64,000 bases of DNA from Paraburkholderia phenazinium. GTDB taxonomy: Bacteria; Pseudomonadota; Gammaproteobacteria; Burkholderiales; Burkholderiaceae. How positions within the stretch are numbered: position 1 is the stretch's first letter; every line of letters starts with the position of its first letter. Made by a program: the position numbers and the translations under genes. The stretch spans positions 1,426,001 through 1,490,000 of the forward strand of contig NZ_FSRU01000001.1 in NCBI RefSeq assembly GCF_900142845.1, given 5' to 3'. The notes beneath the pieces are model-generated. The model did not search any database, was not told where the DNA came from, and saw only the letters and a program-made list of their open reading frames with translations. This document shows positions 34,400 through 43,951 of the stretch, in pieces.

Positions 34400-34879
34400 G
34401 TGCTGAAGAATCTGGACCCGCTGTTGAATGCCGATGTGTTGCACGCGCTGCGCGCGATGGGCCACGGCGACGAAGTGGTGATTTGCGATGCGAATTTCCC
34501 CGCCGACTCCGTTGCGCGCGCAACGGTGCTGGGCAAGCTGCTGCGTTTCGACGGCGCGGATGCGGCGCGCGCGGTTCGCGCGGTGCTGTCTGTGCTGCCG
34601 CTCGATACCTTTGTCGAGCATCCGGCGCAGCGCATGGAAGTAGTCGGCGAGCCGAACACGATTCCTGCTGTGCAACGCGAGGCGCAGGCCGAAGTGAATG
34701 CGGCCGAAGGGCGCGATCTGCCGTTTGCTTCCATCGAGCGTTTCGCGTTTTATGAACGCGCCAAGAAAGCGTATTGCGTGATCGCCACCGGCGAGCGGCG
34801 CGGTTACGGCTGCTTCGTGTTCACCAAGGGCGTGTTGCTGGCGCCGGACGCGCCGAGTGCCGGGGAGCAGCAAAAATGA
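34400..34879 (+). CDS. RbsD/FucU-family sugar mutarotase
   Basis: 159 residues from a GTG at 34400 with GGAGGAG five bases upstream. The signature LLNADVLHALRAMGHGDEVVICDANFPA holds the catalytic His (H22) and Asp (D29) of FucU/RbsD, and the C-terminal YGCFVFTKG is the second active-site strand. The enzyme interconverts sugar anomers or pyranose and furanose forms. Here it would prepare deoxyribose for the kinase, whose ATG overlaps its stop by an ATGA. Confidence 0.92.
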   Translation: MLKNLDPLLNADVLHALRAMGHGDEVVICDANFPADSVARATVLGKLLRFDGADAARAVRAVLSVLPLDTFVEHPAQRMEVVGEPNTIPAVQREAQAEVNAAEGRDLPFASIERFAFYERAKKAYCVIATGERRGYGCFVFTKGVLLAPDAPSAGEQQK

Positions 34880-35838
34880 GCACGCAGTCCCAACAGAGCG
34901 GACGCGTCGTCATTCTCGGCATCTATGTGACCGATCTGACGTTTCGCGCCGAACGCATGCCGCTGATCGGCGAGACCATCGCCGGCTCGGCCTTCGCGAT
35001 GGGCCCGGGCGGCAAGGGTTCGAATCAGGCGGTCGCTGCAGCGCGGGCCGGTGCGCAAGTGGTCTTCTGCACACGCATCGGTAACGATGCCTTCGGCGCG
35101 ATCGCGCGCTCGACGTGGACCGCGGAAGGCATCACCGCGCGGGCCACGACGGTGGAGGGTGTCTCGACCGGCGCCGCACACATCTTCGTCGACGACACCA
35201 ACGGCAAGAACGCCATCATCGTCGCCTCGGGCGCGGCGGGCACGATGAACGCGGCCGATGTCGATGCGATCGAAGCGGATATCGCTGCCGCGCAGGTGTT
35301 CGTCACGCAACTGGAGCAACCGCTCGCAGCAGCGCGACGCGGTCTTGAAGTGGCACGGCGGCACGGCGTCATCACGGTGTTCAATCCCGCGCCTGCGTTA
35401 CCGCTCGACGACGACATTTTCCCGCTGTGCGATTACATCACGCCCAACGAAACGGAGGCCGCCGCCTTGACGGGCGTGCCGATCCAGAACGCCGACGACG
35501 CGCGGCGCGCAGCCGACGTGCTGCTTGCCAAAGGCGTGGGCACGGTGATCGTGACGCTTGGCGAAGCGGGGGCGCTGCTTCATTCCGCCAGGCAGTCGGT
35601 GCTGGTGCCGGCGTTCCAGTGCGGTCGCGTCGTGGAGACGGCCGGTGCGGGCGACGGTTTCACGGGCGGGTTTGCCGCAGCGCTGGCACGCGGCGCGGAT
35701 CCCGTGGAGGCGATGCGCTTCGGTTGTGCGCTGGCCGGTATCTCCGTGACACGTCCGGGCACGGCGCCGTCGATGCCGACGTTAAGCGAAGTGAACCAGC
35801 TATTGAGTCAGGCGGGCCAGCCGGTGTCTGCGCACTGA
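34876..35838 (+). CDS. PfkB-family sugar kinase, RbsK-like (probable deoxyribokinase)
   Basis: 320 residues. N-terminal GGKGSNQAVAAARAGA is the sugar-binding signature and ETAGAGDGFTGGFAAAL holds the catalytic Asp of PfkB kinases. VFNPAPA and TPNETEA are ribokinase landmarks. ATG 34876 overlaps the mutarotase stop. Because deoC follows in the same pathway and needs 2-deoxyribose-5-phosphate, deoxyribose is a more likely substrate than ribose, but sequence alone cannot separate them. Confidence 0.9.
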   Translation: MSTQSQQSGRVVILGIYVTDLTFRAERMPLIGETIAGSAFAMGPGGKGSNQAVAAARAGAQVVFCTRIGNDAFGAIARSTWTAEGITARATTVEGVSTGAAHIFVDDTNGKNAIIVASGAAGTMNAADVDAIEADIAAAQVFVTQLEQPLAAARRGLEVARRHGVITVFNPAPALPLDDDIFPLCDYITPNETEAAALTGVPIQNADDARRAADVLLAKGVGTVIVTLGEAGALLHSARQSVLVPAFQCGRVVETAGAGDGFTGGFAAALARGADPVEAMRFGCALAGISVTRPGTAPSMPTLSEVNQLLSQAGQPVSAH

Positions 35839-35949
35839 AGGTGCACTGCAGATACACGCAGGGCGCGTTCACTGCTCGTTGAGGTCTCATGGATCGCACC
35901 TCAACGGCCCGCTGAAGTTTCATGCAGTCTGACGGAGTTTCTCTTCACC

Positions 35950-36978
35950 ATGAAGTCCTCGTTCGCTGTTGGAAAACTGTTCGCCGACCGGCAACTGAAT
36001 TTCTTGCTGGCCGTCAACGTGCTGGTCGTATTGGTGGCGACAGCGCTGTCGCACGGCCAGTTTGTCGATGTCGACAATCTGCAGTCGATGGGCAGCCAGT
36101 TGCCCGAACTCGGCCTGCTTGCACTCGGCATCATGCTTTCGATGATCTCCGGCAACGGCGGTATCGATCTGTCCGGCGTCGGCCTCGCGAATCTGTCGGG
36201 CATGATCGCCGCGCTGATCGTGCCGAAGTGTCTCAGCGCCGACGCCTCGCCAGTCGCTTACACGGCCTTGTTTTGCGCGATCGTCGTGGCGATAGGGCTG
36301 CTCGGCGGCCTCTTGAACGGCGTCGTGATTGCGAAGCTGCGGCTCACGCCGATTCTCTGCACGCTGGGCACACAGTTGCTGTTTACCGGCATCGCCGTGG
36401 TGTTGAGCAACGGCGCATCGGTGCCGGTCGAGTATGTCGACCAGCTTTCGGATATCGGCAACGGCACCGCGTTTCAGGTGCCGATCTCGTTCATCATCTT
36501 CATTGCCGCCATCGTCGTGCTGGGCTGGTTGCTCAAACGCAGCCCGTTCGGCTTGCGCCTGTATCTGATGGGCACCAATCCCAAGGCCGCTTTTTATGCG
36601 GGCATTCCGCGCGCGCGGATGCTGATTCTGACCTACACGATGTGCGGCGTGCTCGCCTCGTTGGCCGGCCTGATCAGCGCGACCCATACGTCCAGCGCGA
36701 AATGGGACTACGGCAACTCGTATCTGCTGATCTCGATCCTGATTGCCGTGATGGGCGGCGTGAATCCCGCCGGCGGCCGCGGCCGCATCATCTCGGTGTT
36801 CTTCGCCGCCACGGTGCTGCAGTTCCTCGCGAGCCTGTTCAATCTGCTGGGTGTGTCGCAGTTCTTCGGCGACTGCGCGTGGGGCTTTCTGTTGCTGTTG
36901 TCGCTGGCTTTCGCGGGTGGCGAGCGGGTTAGCGCGATCTTCGGTTTCACGCGCTCCGATCCGGCGGCGCGAAGGTAG
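35950..36978 (+). CDS. Sugar ABC transporter permease 1 (RbsC-like)
   Basis: 342 residues with 9-10 hydrophobic helices. GNGGIDLSGVGLANLSGMIAAL and GTNPKAAFYAGIPRARMLILTYTMCG are the membrane-loop signatures of the ribose/AI-2 permease family, the second contacting the ATPase. It is separated from the kinase by ~110 bases and from the binding protein by ~120. The operon encodes a second permease, suggesting a heterodimer. Confidence 0.92.
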   Translation: MKSSFAVGKLFADRQLNFLLAVNVLVVLVATALSHGQFVDVDNLQSMGSQLPELGLLALGIMLSMISGNGGIDLSGVGLANLSGMIAALIVPKCLSADASPVAYTALFCAIVVAIGLLGGLLNGVVIAKLRLTPILCTLGTQLLFTGIAVVLSNGASVPVEYVDQLSDIGNGTAFQVPISFIIFIAAIVVLGWLLKRSPFGLRLYLMGTNPKAAFYAGIPRARMLILTYTMCGVLASLAGLISATHTSSAKWDYGNSYLLISILIAVMGGVNPAGGRGRIISVFFAATVLQFLASLFNLLGVSQFFGDCAWGFLLLLSLAFAGGERVSAIFGFTRSDPAARR

Positions 36979-37097
36979 CGCTCGCGTTCAGCATGAGCGC
37001 CGGCACGTAGGCAAAGTTTAGTACGCGGCGGACATCGGGGCCCTGGATGTCCGCAACCGTGAAGCAGGGCGACATCGAAAGAAAAAGGAGACATGGA

Positions 37098-38102
37098 ATG
37101 AAACTGACTCGATTGGGCGCCGCACTGGCAGCAGGCGTGCTCACGGTAGGCGTGATCGCCGCAGCGCACGCGGCGGACAATGTGACGATCGTCACGGTGG
37201 TGAAGGTGACCGGCATCAACTGGTTCAACCGCATGGACGAGGGCGTCAAGGAATTCGCCAAGGACAACCCGGGCGTAACGGCCTATCAGACCGGCCCGGG
37301 CCAGGCCGACGCGGCGCAGCAACTGAAGATCATCGAAGACCTGATCGCCAAGAAGGTCGATGCGCTGGCCGTGGTGCCCTACGATCCGCCCACGCTCGAA
37401 CCCGCGCTGAAGAAGGCGATGGACCGCGGCATCAAGGTGGTCACGCATGAGGCGGACAACGAAAAGAACACCATGGTCGACATCGAAGCGTTCGACAACA
37501 CGGCGTATGGCGCGAACCTGAACCAGCGGCTGGCCGGCTGCATGCACGACGAAGGCAAATGGGCCGTGCTGGTGGGGTCGCTCGGCAGCCGCTCGCAGGT
37601 GCAGTGGGCGGATGGCGGGATCGGCAACGCCAAGGCCAGGTATCCGAAGATGGATCTGGTCGAACCGAAGCTCGAAACCAATAACGACGGCGAACGCGCC
37701 TATGAAGTCGCCAAGGAAGTGTTGCGCAAGCATCCGGACCTGAAGGGCTTCCAGGGGTCGTCGTCGCTCGACGTGATCGGCATTGGCCGCGCGGTTGAAG
37801 AAGCGGGCCTGCAGGGCAAGATCTGCGTGTACGGCACGGGCCTGCCGACCGAAGCCGCCAAGTTCCTCGAAAGCGGCGCCATCAACGGCATTTCGTTCTG
37901 GGATCCGAAGCTTGCCGGCATAGCGATGAACAAGATCGCGCTGATGCTGATCCACGGCCAGACGGTGCATGACGGCGACAACCTCGGCATTCCGGGCTAC
38001 ACGAAGGTGACCGTGACCAAGGGTCCGGGCAAGGGCATCATCGTGCGCGGCCAGGGCTGGGTCGACGTCGACAAGTCGAACTACAAGAACTACGCGTTCT
38101 AA
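37098..38102 (+). CDS. Sugar ABC substrate-binding protein (RbsB/LsrB-like)
   Basis: 334 residues. Signal peptide [26 protein letters not shown]; the mature protein has the LsrB/RbsB fold: [57 protein letters not shown]. It binds the sugar in the periplasm and delivers it to the two permeases. Its transcript is followed by an 8-bp hairpin (38124-38149) that may keep the binding protein's message abundant. Likely ligand: deoxyribose or a deoxynucleoside. Confidence 0.92.
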   Translation: MKLTRLGAALAAGVLTVGVIAAAHAADNVTIVTVVKVTGINWFNRMDEGVKEFAKDNPGVTAYQTGPGQADAAQQLKIIEDLIAKKVDALAVVPYDPPTLEPALKKAMDRGIKVVTHEADNEKNTMVDIEAFDNTAYGANLNQRLAGCMHDEGKWAVLVGSLGSRSQVQWADGGIGNAKARYPKMDLVEPKLETNNDGERAYEVAKEVLRKHPDLKGFQGSSSLDVIGIGRAVEEAGLQGKICVYGTGLPTEAAKFLESGAINGISFWDPKLAGIAMNKIALMLIHGQTVHDGDNLGIPGYTKVTVTKGPGKGIIVRGQGWVDVDKSNYKNYAF

Positions 38103-38123
38103 CGGCTGTCGCTTCCTGAGTGG

Positions 38124-38149
38124 AGGTGTGCTCGCTTGCGGGCACACCT
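38124..38149 (+). other. Intra-operon stem-loop after the binding-protein gene
   Basis: AGGTGTGC and GCACACCT form a perfect 8-bp stem around a 10-base loop. Such stem-loops between binding protein and membrane genes commonly protect the upstream message and limit read-through, raising the binding protein to transporter ratio. No T run follows, so complete termination is not expected. Confidence 0.55.
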
Positions 38150-38201
38150 TTGAAGAAGAAAACGCAGGCTGCTCCTAGGTCTTAAAGGTTGCAATCGGAC
38201 T

Positions 38202-39734
38202 ATGAATACAGACGCTGCTTCCGTGCCGTTTCTGCAAGTGGTTGGCGTGCACAAGCGTTTCACCGGCGTGCATGCGCTGCGTGGCGTGAGCCTGTCGTTT
38301 CAGCGCGGACAGATCTATCACCTGCTCGGCGAAAACGGTTGCGGCAAGAGCACGCTGATCAAGATCATCTCCGGCGCGCAGCCGCCCGATGAGGGCGAGC
38401 TCATTATCGAAGGCGAGCGGCACGCTCGCCTCACGGCGCTGGAATCGCTCGCGGCGGGGATCGAGACGGTGTATCAGGACCTCTCCTTGTTGCCGAACAT
38501 GAGCGTGGCCGAAAACGTCGCGCTGACCTCGGAGCTGGCTACGCACAACGGCCGCCTGACCCGTACCTTCGACCGCCGCGCATTGGCGAAGACGGCGGAG
38601 CGTGCGCTGGCGGCCGTCGGCCTGCCCGGCGACGCGGAGTTCCAGTCCACCCTCGTCGAAGAATTGCCGCTCGCGACCCGCCAGCTCGTGGCGATTGCGC
38701 GCGCCATTGCGAGCGAGGCGAAGTTCGTCATCATGGACGAGCCCACCACCTCGCTGACGCAGAAAGAAGTCGACAACCTGATCGCAGTACTAGGCAATTT
38801 GCGCGCGCAGGGCGTGACGGTGCTGTTCGTCAGTCACAAGCTCGACGAATGCTATGCGATCGGCGGCGAAGTAATCGTGTTGCGCGACGGCCAGACCATG
38901 GCGCAAGGGCCGATCGCGAACTACACCAAGTCCCAGATCAGCGAACTGATGACGGGCCGGCATCTGTCGAGCGAGCGCTATCGCGAAGGGGGTTTCGGCG
39001 CCGAAGTGGTGCTCGACGTGAGCGGCCTCACGCGCACCGGCCAGTTCGCCGATGTCTCGTTTGCGCTGCACCGTGGCGAGATTCTCGGCGTCACCGGACT
39101 GCTCGACTCGGGACGCAATGAACTGGCGCGCGCGCTCGCGGGCGTGGCGCCTGCGCAGCATGGCGAGATCGTGCTGGACGGCAAGCGCATTGTTTTGCAC
39201 ACGCCGTCCGATGCGAAGAACCACCGGATCGGCTATGTACCGGAAGACCGCCTGAACGAAGGGCTGTTCCTCGACAAGTCGATTCGCGACAACGTCATCA
39301 CCGCGATGATCTCGAGCCTGCGCGACCGCTTCGGCCAGATCGACCGCACGCGTGCGCAAGCGCTCGCCGTCGACACCGTCAAGGAGTTGCAGATCGCGAC
39401 GCCCGACGTCGACAAACCCGTGCAGTCGCTGTCCGGCGGTAACCAGCAACGCGTGCTGATCGGCCGCTGGCTCGCCATCGATCCGCGCGTGTTGATCCTG
39501 CACGGTCCGACGGTCGGCGTGGATGTCGGCTCGAAGGACATCATCTACCGCATCATGCAGCGCCTGTCGCAGCGGGGCATCGGCATTATCCTGATCAGCG
39601 ACGACCTGCCCGAGCTGCTGCAGAACTGCGACCGCATCCTGATGATGAAGAAAGGACGCGTTGCGAACGAATATCAAGCCGACCAGTTGCAAGAAGCCGA
39701 CCTGTATCACGCGCTGCTGTCGGAAGCCGCATAG
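38202..39734 (+). CDS. Sugar ABC transporter ATPase, two NBDs (RbsA-like)
   Basis: 510 residues, two fused ATPase domains. NBD1 has GENGCGKST (~43-51) and FVIMDEPTTSL; its signature is degenerate. NBD2 has a Walker A without Lys (GVTGLLDSGRNEL) but an intact signature LSGGNQQRV (~410-418). This asymmetry is normal for the RbsA/MglA/LsrA class. It drives import by the two permeases. Confidence 0.93.
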   Translation: MNTDAASVPFLQVVGVHKRFTGVHALRGVSLSFQRGQIYHLLGENGCGKSTLIKIISGAQPPDEGELIIEGERHARLTALESLAAGIETVYQDLSLLPNMSVAENVALTSELATHNGRLTRTFDRRALAKTAERALAAVGLPGDAEFQSTLVEELPLATRQLVAIARAIASEAKFVIMDEPTTSLTQKEVDNLIAVLGNLRAQGVTVLFVSHKLDECYAIGGEVIVLRDGQTMAQGPIANYTKSQISELMTGRHLSSERYREGGFGAEVVLDVSGLTRTGQFADVSFALHRGEILGVTGLLDSGRNELARALAGVAPAQHGEIVLDGKRIVLHTPSDAKNHRIGYVPEDRLNEGLFLDKSIRDNVITAMISSLRDRFGQIDRTRAQALAVDTVKELQIATPDVDKPVQSLSGGNQQRVLIGRWLAIDPRVLILHGPTVGVDVGSKDIIYRIMQRLSQRGIGIILISDDLPELLQNCDRILMMKKGRVANEYQADQLQEADLYHALLSEAA

Positions 39735-39759
39735 AGTACGCTGAGAGGACGTGACCCGC

Positions 39760-40806
39760 ATGAACCCGCGCATCAACCAGACCATGACCACGCCAACTGT
39801 CATCGACATCGCACCGCAGGTGAAGCCGCTCAGCTTGCGGGCCAAGCTCGCGCGCAACCCCGAGTGGTTCACCGCCGGGCTGATCGTGGTGATGTGCATC
39901 ATCGTCGGCGCGATCAATCCGCGCTTCTTTCAACTGGCGACGCTGTTCGACCTGCTGCATTCGGCCACTACCGTGTCGCTGTTTGCGCTCGGCACGCTGG
40001 TGGTGCTGGCCTCGGGCGGCATCGACGTGTCGTTCACCGCGATCGGCGCGCTCACCATGTATGGGATCACGAAGGCCGTGTTCGCGTGGTGGCCCGACGA
40101 GCCGTTCGCGTTGATCCTGATCACCGGCGCGCTCGGCGGCATTGTGCTCGGCCTGATCAACGGCGTGCTGGTGCACCGGCTGAAAGCGCCGTCGCTGATC
40201 GTGACGATCGGCACGCAGTATCTCTATCGCGGCATCCTGCTGACCTTCATCGGCACGACGTTCTTCATGAACATTCCGCACAGCATGGATCGCTTCGGCC
40301 GCATCCCGCTGTTTTTCTATCAGACCGCCGACGGCTTGCGCGCCGTGCTGCCGGTTTCGGTGCTGGCGCTGCTGGTGGCGGCGGTGGTGACATGGTGGCT
40401 GCTGAACCGGACCATGATGGGACGCGGCGTTTACGCCATGGGCGGCAGCCTCGCGATTGCGGAGCGCCTCGGCTACAACCTGCGCGCAATCCATCTGTTT
40501 GTGTTCGGCTATACGGGCATGCTGGCAGGCATCGCAGGGATTCTGCACGTAGCCAATAACCGGCTCGCGAATCCGTTCGACCTGGTCGGCTCGGAACTCG
40601 ATGTGATCGCGGCGGTGATTCTCGGCGGCGCGCGCATTACGGGTGGCACCGGCACCGTGGTCGGCACGCTGCTAGGCGTGGTGCTGGTCACCCTGATCAA
40701 CAACGTGCTGATCCTGGTGGGCGTGCCGAGCACGTGGCAGAAGGTCATTATCGGCGCGTTCATCCTGCTCGCTGGCACCCTGTTCGCCCTGCAGCGCAAG
40801 GCGTGA
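39760..40806 (+). CDS. Sugar ABC transporter permease 2 (RbsC-like)
   Basis: 348 residues, about ten helices. GTLVVLASGGIDVSFTAIGALTMYG and the cytoplasmic loop YAMGGSLAIAERLGYNLRAIHLFVFGYTGM are family signatures. A GTG at 39751 is an alternative start directly after GAGAGGAC; the ATG at 39760 is better placed for that ribosome site. Last gene of the operon; 19 bases later a convergent gene ends. Confidence 0.9.
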   Translation: MNPRINQTMTTPTVIDIAPQVKPLSLRAKLARNPEWFTAGLIVVMCIIVGAINPRFFQLATLFDLLHSATTVSLFALGTLVVLASGGIDVSFTAIGALTMYGITKAVFAWWPDEPFALILITGALGGIVLGLINGVLVHRLKAPSLIVTIGTQYLYRGILLTFIGTTFFMNIPHSMDRFGRIPLFFYQTADGLRAVLPVSVLALLVAAVVTWWLLNRTMMGRGVYAMGGSLAIAERLGYNLRAIHLFVFGYTGMLAGIAGILHVANNRLANPFDLVGSELDVIAAVILGGARITGGTGTVVGTLLGVVLVTLINNVLILVGVPSTWQKVIIGAFILLAGTLFALQRKA

Positions 40807-40824
40807 GGGGCAACGTGTACGGCG

Positions 40825-41181
40825 TTACAGCGCGTACTGCAACGCCAGGTCGAAGCCGAGCACCACGAAGGAGCAACCGATCCCCACCAGAACATTCGAG
40901 ACCCGATGTTCGAAGTCCGGATGTTTGGTGATGCCTGCACCCGCGAGGAACACAATCTCCACCAGGATCTGCAGCGCGACGAACGTCAGCATGAGCAGGA
41001 ATTCATAGCCCATGTAGCGGAAGTTCGCGAAGTTCATGCCGTAATCGAAGATCCAGTGCCCAACCCGCCACGCCTCGTAGGCGAGCAGCAGAATGGGAAA
41101 CAGGTAGCTCGTCACGTAGGTGGGTACCGTTGCGTGGCGTAGCTCGAGGTGGAAATGGTGAGGTTGATGAGCGGTCTGCAT
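40825..41181 (-). CDS. Small polytopic membrane protein, 118 aa
   Basis: His-rich N-terminus (MQTAHQPHHFHLELRHA) then three hydrophobic helices (~22-38, ~58-82, ~95-116). GGAGGAG is five bases before the ATG, so it is well translated. I recognise no named family. Reads toward the sugar operon's end. Confidence 0.7.
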   Translation of the reverse strand: MQTAHQPHHFHLELRHATVPTYVTSYLFPILLLAYEAWRVGHWIFDYGMNFANFRYMGYEFLLMLTFVALQILVEIVFLAGAGITKHPDFEHRVSNVLVGIGCSFVVLGFDLALQYAL

Positions 41182-41335
41182 GTCTCCTCCGTTTTCACAT
41201 CAGTCTGGGACCTATGCTACTCGTTTGACTGGAGATTCGCAGAATGGTGCGATTCGACACGGGCCGCTGCAAACGCCGCGTTCACTGAACTGCCGGTCGT
41301 TTTTTCTTGAGCCTGAAGCGACCGGTAAGTTTGAC

Positions 41336-41366
41336 GCGCGAGGCATCGCCGTCGCGCGCCTCGCGC
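41336..41366. terminator. GC-rich hairpin downstream of the MFS gene
   Basis: GCGCGAGGC / GCCTCGCGC, 9-bp perfect stem, 13-base loop. A second one, CCGGTCG / CGACCGG (41293-41325), lies next to it with a T-rich loop. They lie downstream of the leftward MFS gene and upstream of the small membrane protein. No clean T run. Confidence 0.4.
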
Positions 41367-41426
41367 AGTGCTCTCATGTCGCCTCAGCGCAACACTCGCT
41401 CACCTGGGACATTCACCTGGCAGATC

Positions 41427-42746
41427 TTACGAACCTGCGGTGACGGGTTCGTCTTCATGGCCTAGCGTGCGGACCCGGCGAAGCTCGGGAAACAGCTTCA
41501 TCCACAGCAGTGCAACGGCGATGGTTGCCACGCCGCCTATCAGCACCGCAGGCTGGGCACCCCACCATCCGGCAGTCAGACCCGACTCGAACTCGCCAAG
41601 CTGATTCGACGAGCCGATGAACAGCGCGTTGACTGCGCTCACGCGTCCGAGCATCTCGTCAGGCGTGCGAAGTTGCACGAGCGAGAGGCGCACCACGACG
41701 CTGATCACATCCGATGCGCCAAGCACGGCGAGCGCCAGCAGCGAGATCACGATCTGATGCGAGAGCCCGAACACCAGGGTGGCGAGGCCGAATGCGATGA
41801 CCCCGCCAAACATCGCAGCACCGGGCCGCTTGCGCAGCGGAAAGTGCGCCAGCCAGATCGTGCCGGAGAGCGCGCCGACCGCCGATGCCGAGCGCAGCAA
41901 GCCGAGTCCCAATGGCCCGGCGTGCAGGATGTCGCGTGCAAACACCGGCAGCAGGGCAGTCGCGCCACCGAACAGGACAGCGAACAGATCGAGCGAAAGC
42001 GCCCCGAGGATGACGGGCTGTTTGCGGATGAAGCCGATCCCCGAGAAGACCGATGTCAACGTCACCGGCGCGCGGGTAGCGGGCCGTGCCTGTAGTGGAA
42101 TACCCCACACGAGTGCGGCGGCCGTAGCAAACGTGAGCGCGCACACGAGATACGCCGGACCGGCACCCACTCCGTACAGCAGGCCGCCGAGCGCGGGACC
42201 GACGATCTGCGCCGTCTGGCCGGCCGAGGTCGCCCATGCGGTCGCCTGAGGCAACTGGCTGCGCGGCACCACACCGGGCAGCAGCGACGACACGGCGGGC
42301 GATTCGAAGGCGCGGGCAGCGCCGAGACAAGCGGCGAGTCCATAGATCACAGGCGCACTCAGCCAGCCACCGAAGGTACCCCATGCAAACACCAGCGCAG
42401 CGGCGGCTTCGGCGCTTTGACAGACGGCCGCGATACGCCGGCGGTCGTAGCGGTCGGCGACCTGGCCTACGACGAGGGTCAGCGTGAACATCGGCAGGAA
42501 TTGCGCGAGGCCGAGAAGGCCGAGCGCGAAGGCACTGTGCGTGAGTCCGTAGATGTGCCAGCCCATTGCGACCGCCAGCATCTGGAACGAAAGGGACGAG
42601 AACACGCGGGTACACCAGAAGCGCTGAAACGGCCTGCTGCGCGGCAGGCTGCGATGCAGTGCTTCGCTAGTGAAGGTCTCGTCGCCAGGGGCAGAGGAGG
42701 GCGGAGGTCGGGGCTCGTCGGAGGTGTCGGCGGATTGAGCGGTCAT
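41427..42746 (-). CDS. MFS exporter (EntS/drug-efflux-like)
   Basis: 439 residues, 12 predicted helices. ADRYDRRRIA is the loop 2-3 MFS signature, and ATAWATSAGQTAQIVGPALGG the helix-5 motif of drug/siderophore exporters (DHA3/EntS-like). N-terminal 35 residues are Pro/Ser/Asp-rich and cytoplasmic. No siderophore genes are nearby, so the substrate is open. Confidence 0.88.
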   Translation of the reverse strand: MTAQSADTSDEPRPPPSSAPGDETFTSEALHRSLPRSRPFQRFWCTRVFSSLSFQMLAVAMGWHIYGLTHSAFALGLLGLAQFLPMFTLTLVVGQVADRYDRRRIAAVCQSAEAAAALVFAWGTFGGWLSAPVIYGLAACLGAARAFESPAVSSLLPGVVPRSQLPQATAWATSAGQTAQIVGPALGGLLYGVGAGPAYLVCALTFATAAALVWGIPLQARPATRAPVTLTSVFSGIGFIRKQPVILGALSLDLFAVLFGGATALLPVFARDILHAGPLGLGLLRSASAVGALSGTIWLAHFPLRKRPGAAMFGGVIAFGLATLVFGLSHQIVISLLALAVLGASDVISVVVRLSLVQLRTPDEMLGRVSAVNALFIGSSNQLGEFESGLTAGWWGAQPAVLIGGVATIAVALLWMKLFPELRRVRTLGHEDEPVTAGS

Positions 42747-43050
42747 GAGTTCGCGAAGCGCGATTTAGCAAGGCGCGATGTTGTTGAAGGCCGCAAGTTT
42801 AGTGCAAGCGCAACGATCTGGCTTGCGCCGGGCGATGCGCGTTGCCGGGCGTGCCTTTGCGAGGAGGTGGAAGCCCACGGCTGCAATGGCTTGGCGTCCT
42901 CACTAAGACGTTAATTATTAAGAAATATTAGATAGGACTCACCCGTAAATTTCAGTTCGTGAGAGGCTAGATTTGTCGTACTGAAGCGCGGAATTCTGGA
43001 GTGCCAGGTGCGATGGTTTCCTTTCTCTATTAGCCAACTGGGGTTATAAA
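42747..43050. other. Promoter region of the N-acyltransferase gene, AT-rich patch
   Basis: No gene seen. From ~42905 to 42960 the DNA is clearly AT-richer (for example TTAATTATTAAGAAATATTAG) than anything around it, which is unusual in this GC-rich window and suits a regulated promoter or a nucleoid-protein site. Confidence 0.5.
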
Positions 43051-43827
43051 ATGGATCGCCTAAATCCTTCAGTATTAGTTTCCGAACTCCATCACGAACA
43101 CGCCGCCAACCCGGAGATCGCAGAGACGATTCCACTCAGGAAAACGGAGAGACTGCCGTTTACCATTCGTATAGCCGCCGATAGCGATTCCCTTCAAAAA
43201 GCTGTCATGATGCGACAAATGGCTTACGGCCGGCATTTGCCGGACTTTGCCAGCAAGATGACGATTGAAAAGGGGGACTGCGAGCCCGGAACGGCCGTGT
43301 TGCTGGCCCAGTCGAAGCTGGACGGCGGCCCGCTCGGCACCCTGCGGATTCAGACGAACGAGTTCGCACCGCTGGCCGTCGAGCAGTCGGTGCAGTTGCC
43401 GGACTGGTTGCAGGGCACGCGCATGGCGGAAGCCACGCGGCTGGGCGTGGCCGGCGGGACGATTGGGCGGATGGTCAAGATCGGCCTGTGCAAGGCATTG
43501 TTTTTGTATTGCCAGCAACAGGAGATCGACTGGATGGTCATTACCGCGCGTTCGCCGCTGGATCGCGAGTATGAAGCCATGCTGTTCGACGACGTTTTCG
43601 GCAAGAACCAGTTCCTGCCCATGGCGCACGTCGGCGGCCTGCCGCACCGGGTGATGGCCAAGCCGGTGGCCGTGGCGCGCGAGCGCTGGGCGGCGGCCGG
43701 CCATCCGCTGCTCAAGTTTATGATCCATACGTATCACCCGGACATTGATTTGTCGCCCGCAGATTTATCTTTCAACCGGGAAACTGTAGGATGCTTGGAA
43801 GCTACTCAAATTGGATATGGCAAGTAA
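43051..43827 (+). CDS. FeeM-like N-acyl amino acid synthase (GNAT-fold N-acyltransferase)
   Basis: 258 residues. After a ~35-residue variable lead, FTIRIAADSDSLQKAVMMRQMAYGRHLPDF begins the acyltransferase fold shared by FeeM-type N-acyl amino acid synthases and LuxI-type enzymes. GPLGTLRIQTNE, MAEATRLGVAGG and VITARSPLDREYEAMLFDDVFG follow. Such enzymes transfer a fatty acyl group from ACP to an amino acid. The Tyr-rich and acidic substrate pocket cannot be read further. It sits 124 bases before a membrane c-di-GMP protein, on the same strand. Confidence 0.72.
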   Translation: MDRLNPSVLVSELHHEHAANPEIAETIPLRKTERLPFTIRIAADSDSLQKAVMMRQMAYGRHLPDFASKMTIEKGDCEPGTAVLLAQSKLDGGPLGTLRIQTNEFAPLAVEQSVQLPDWLQGTRMAEATRLGVAGGTIGRMVKIGLCKALFLYCQQQEIDWMVITARSPLDREYEAMLFDDVFGKNQFLPMAHVGGLPHRVMAKPVAVARERWAAAGHPLLKFMIHTYHPDIDLSPADLSFNRETVGCLEATQIGYGK

Positions 43828-43951
43828 AACAAAGTGCTCCGGCAGGCCAACGAACGTGTCACGCTGTAATGGGTAACGCGGTGGTGGCGGGGCCTCTTGG
43901 CTCCGTCATCGTTTACGTTGAGGGCTTTGCCGCATAAGGGGAATTCCGGGT

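Noticed and set aside
31917..34523. An open frame of over 850 codons antisense to the ALDH gene
   Set aside because: It is the complementary strand of a clear enzyme gene in very GC-rich DNA, where stop codons are rare in the opposite frame. The product is Arg/Gln/His-rich and matches no family.
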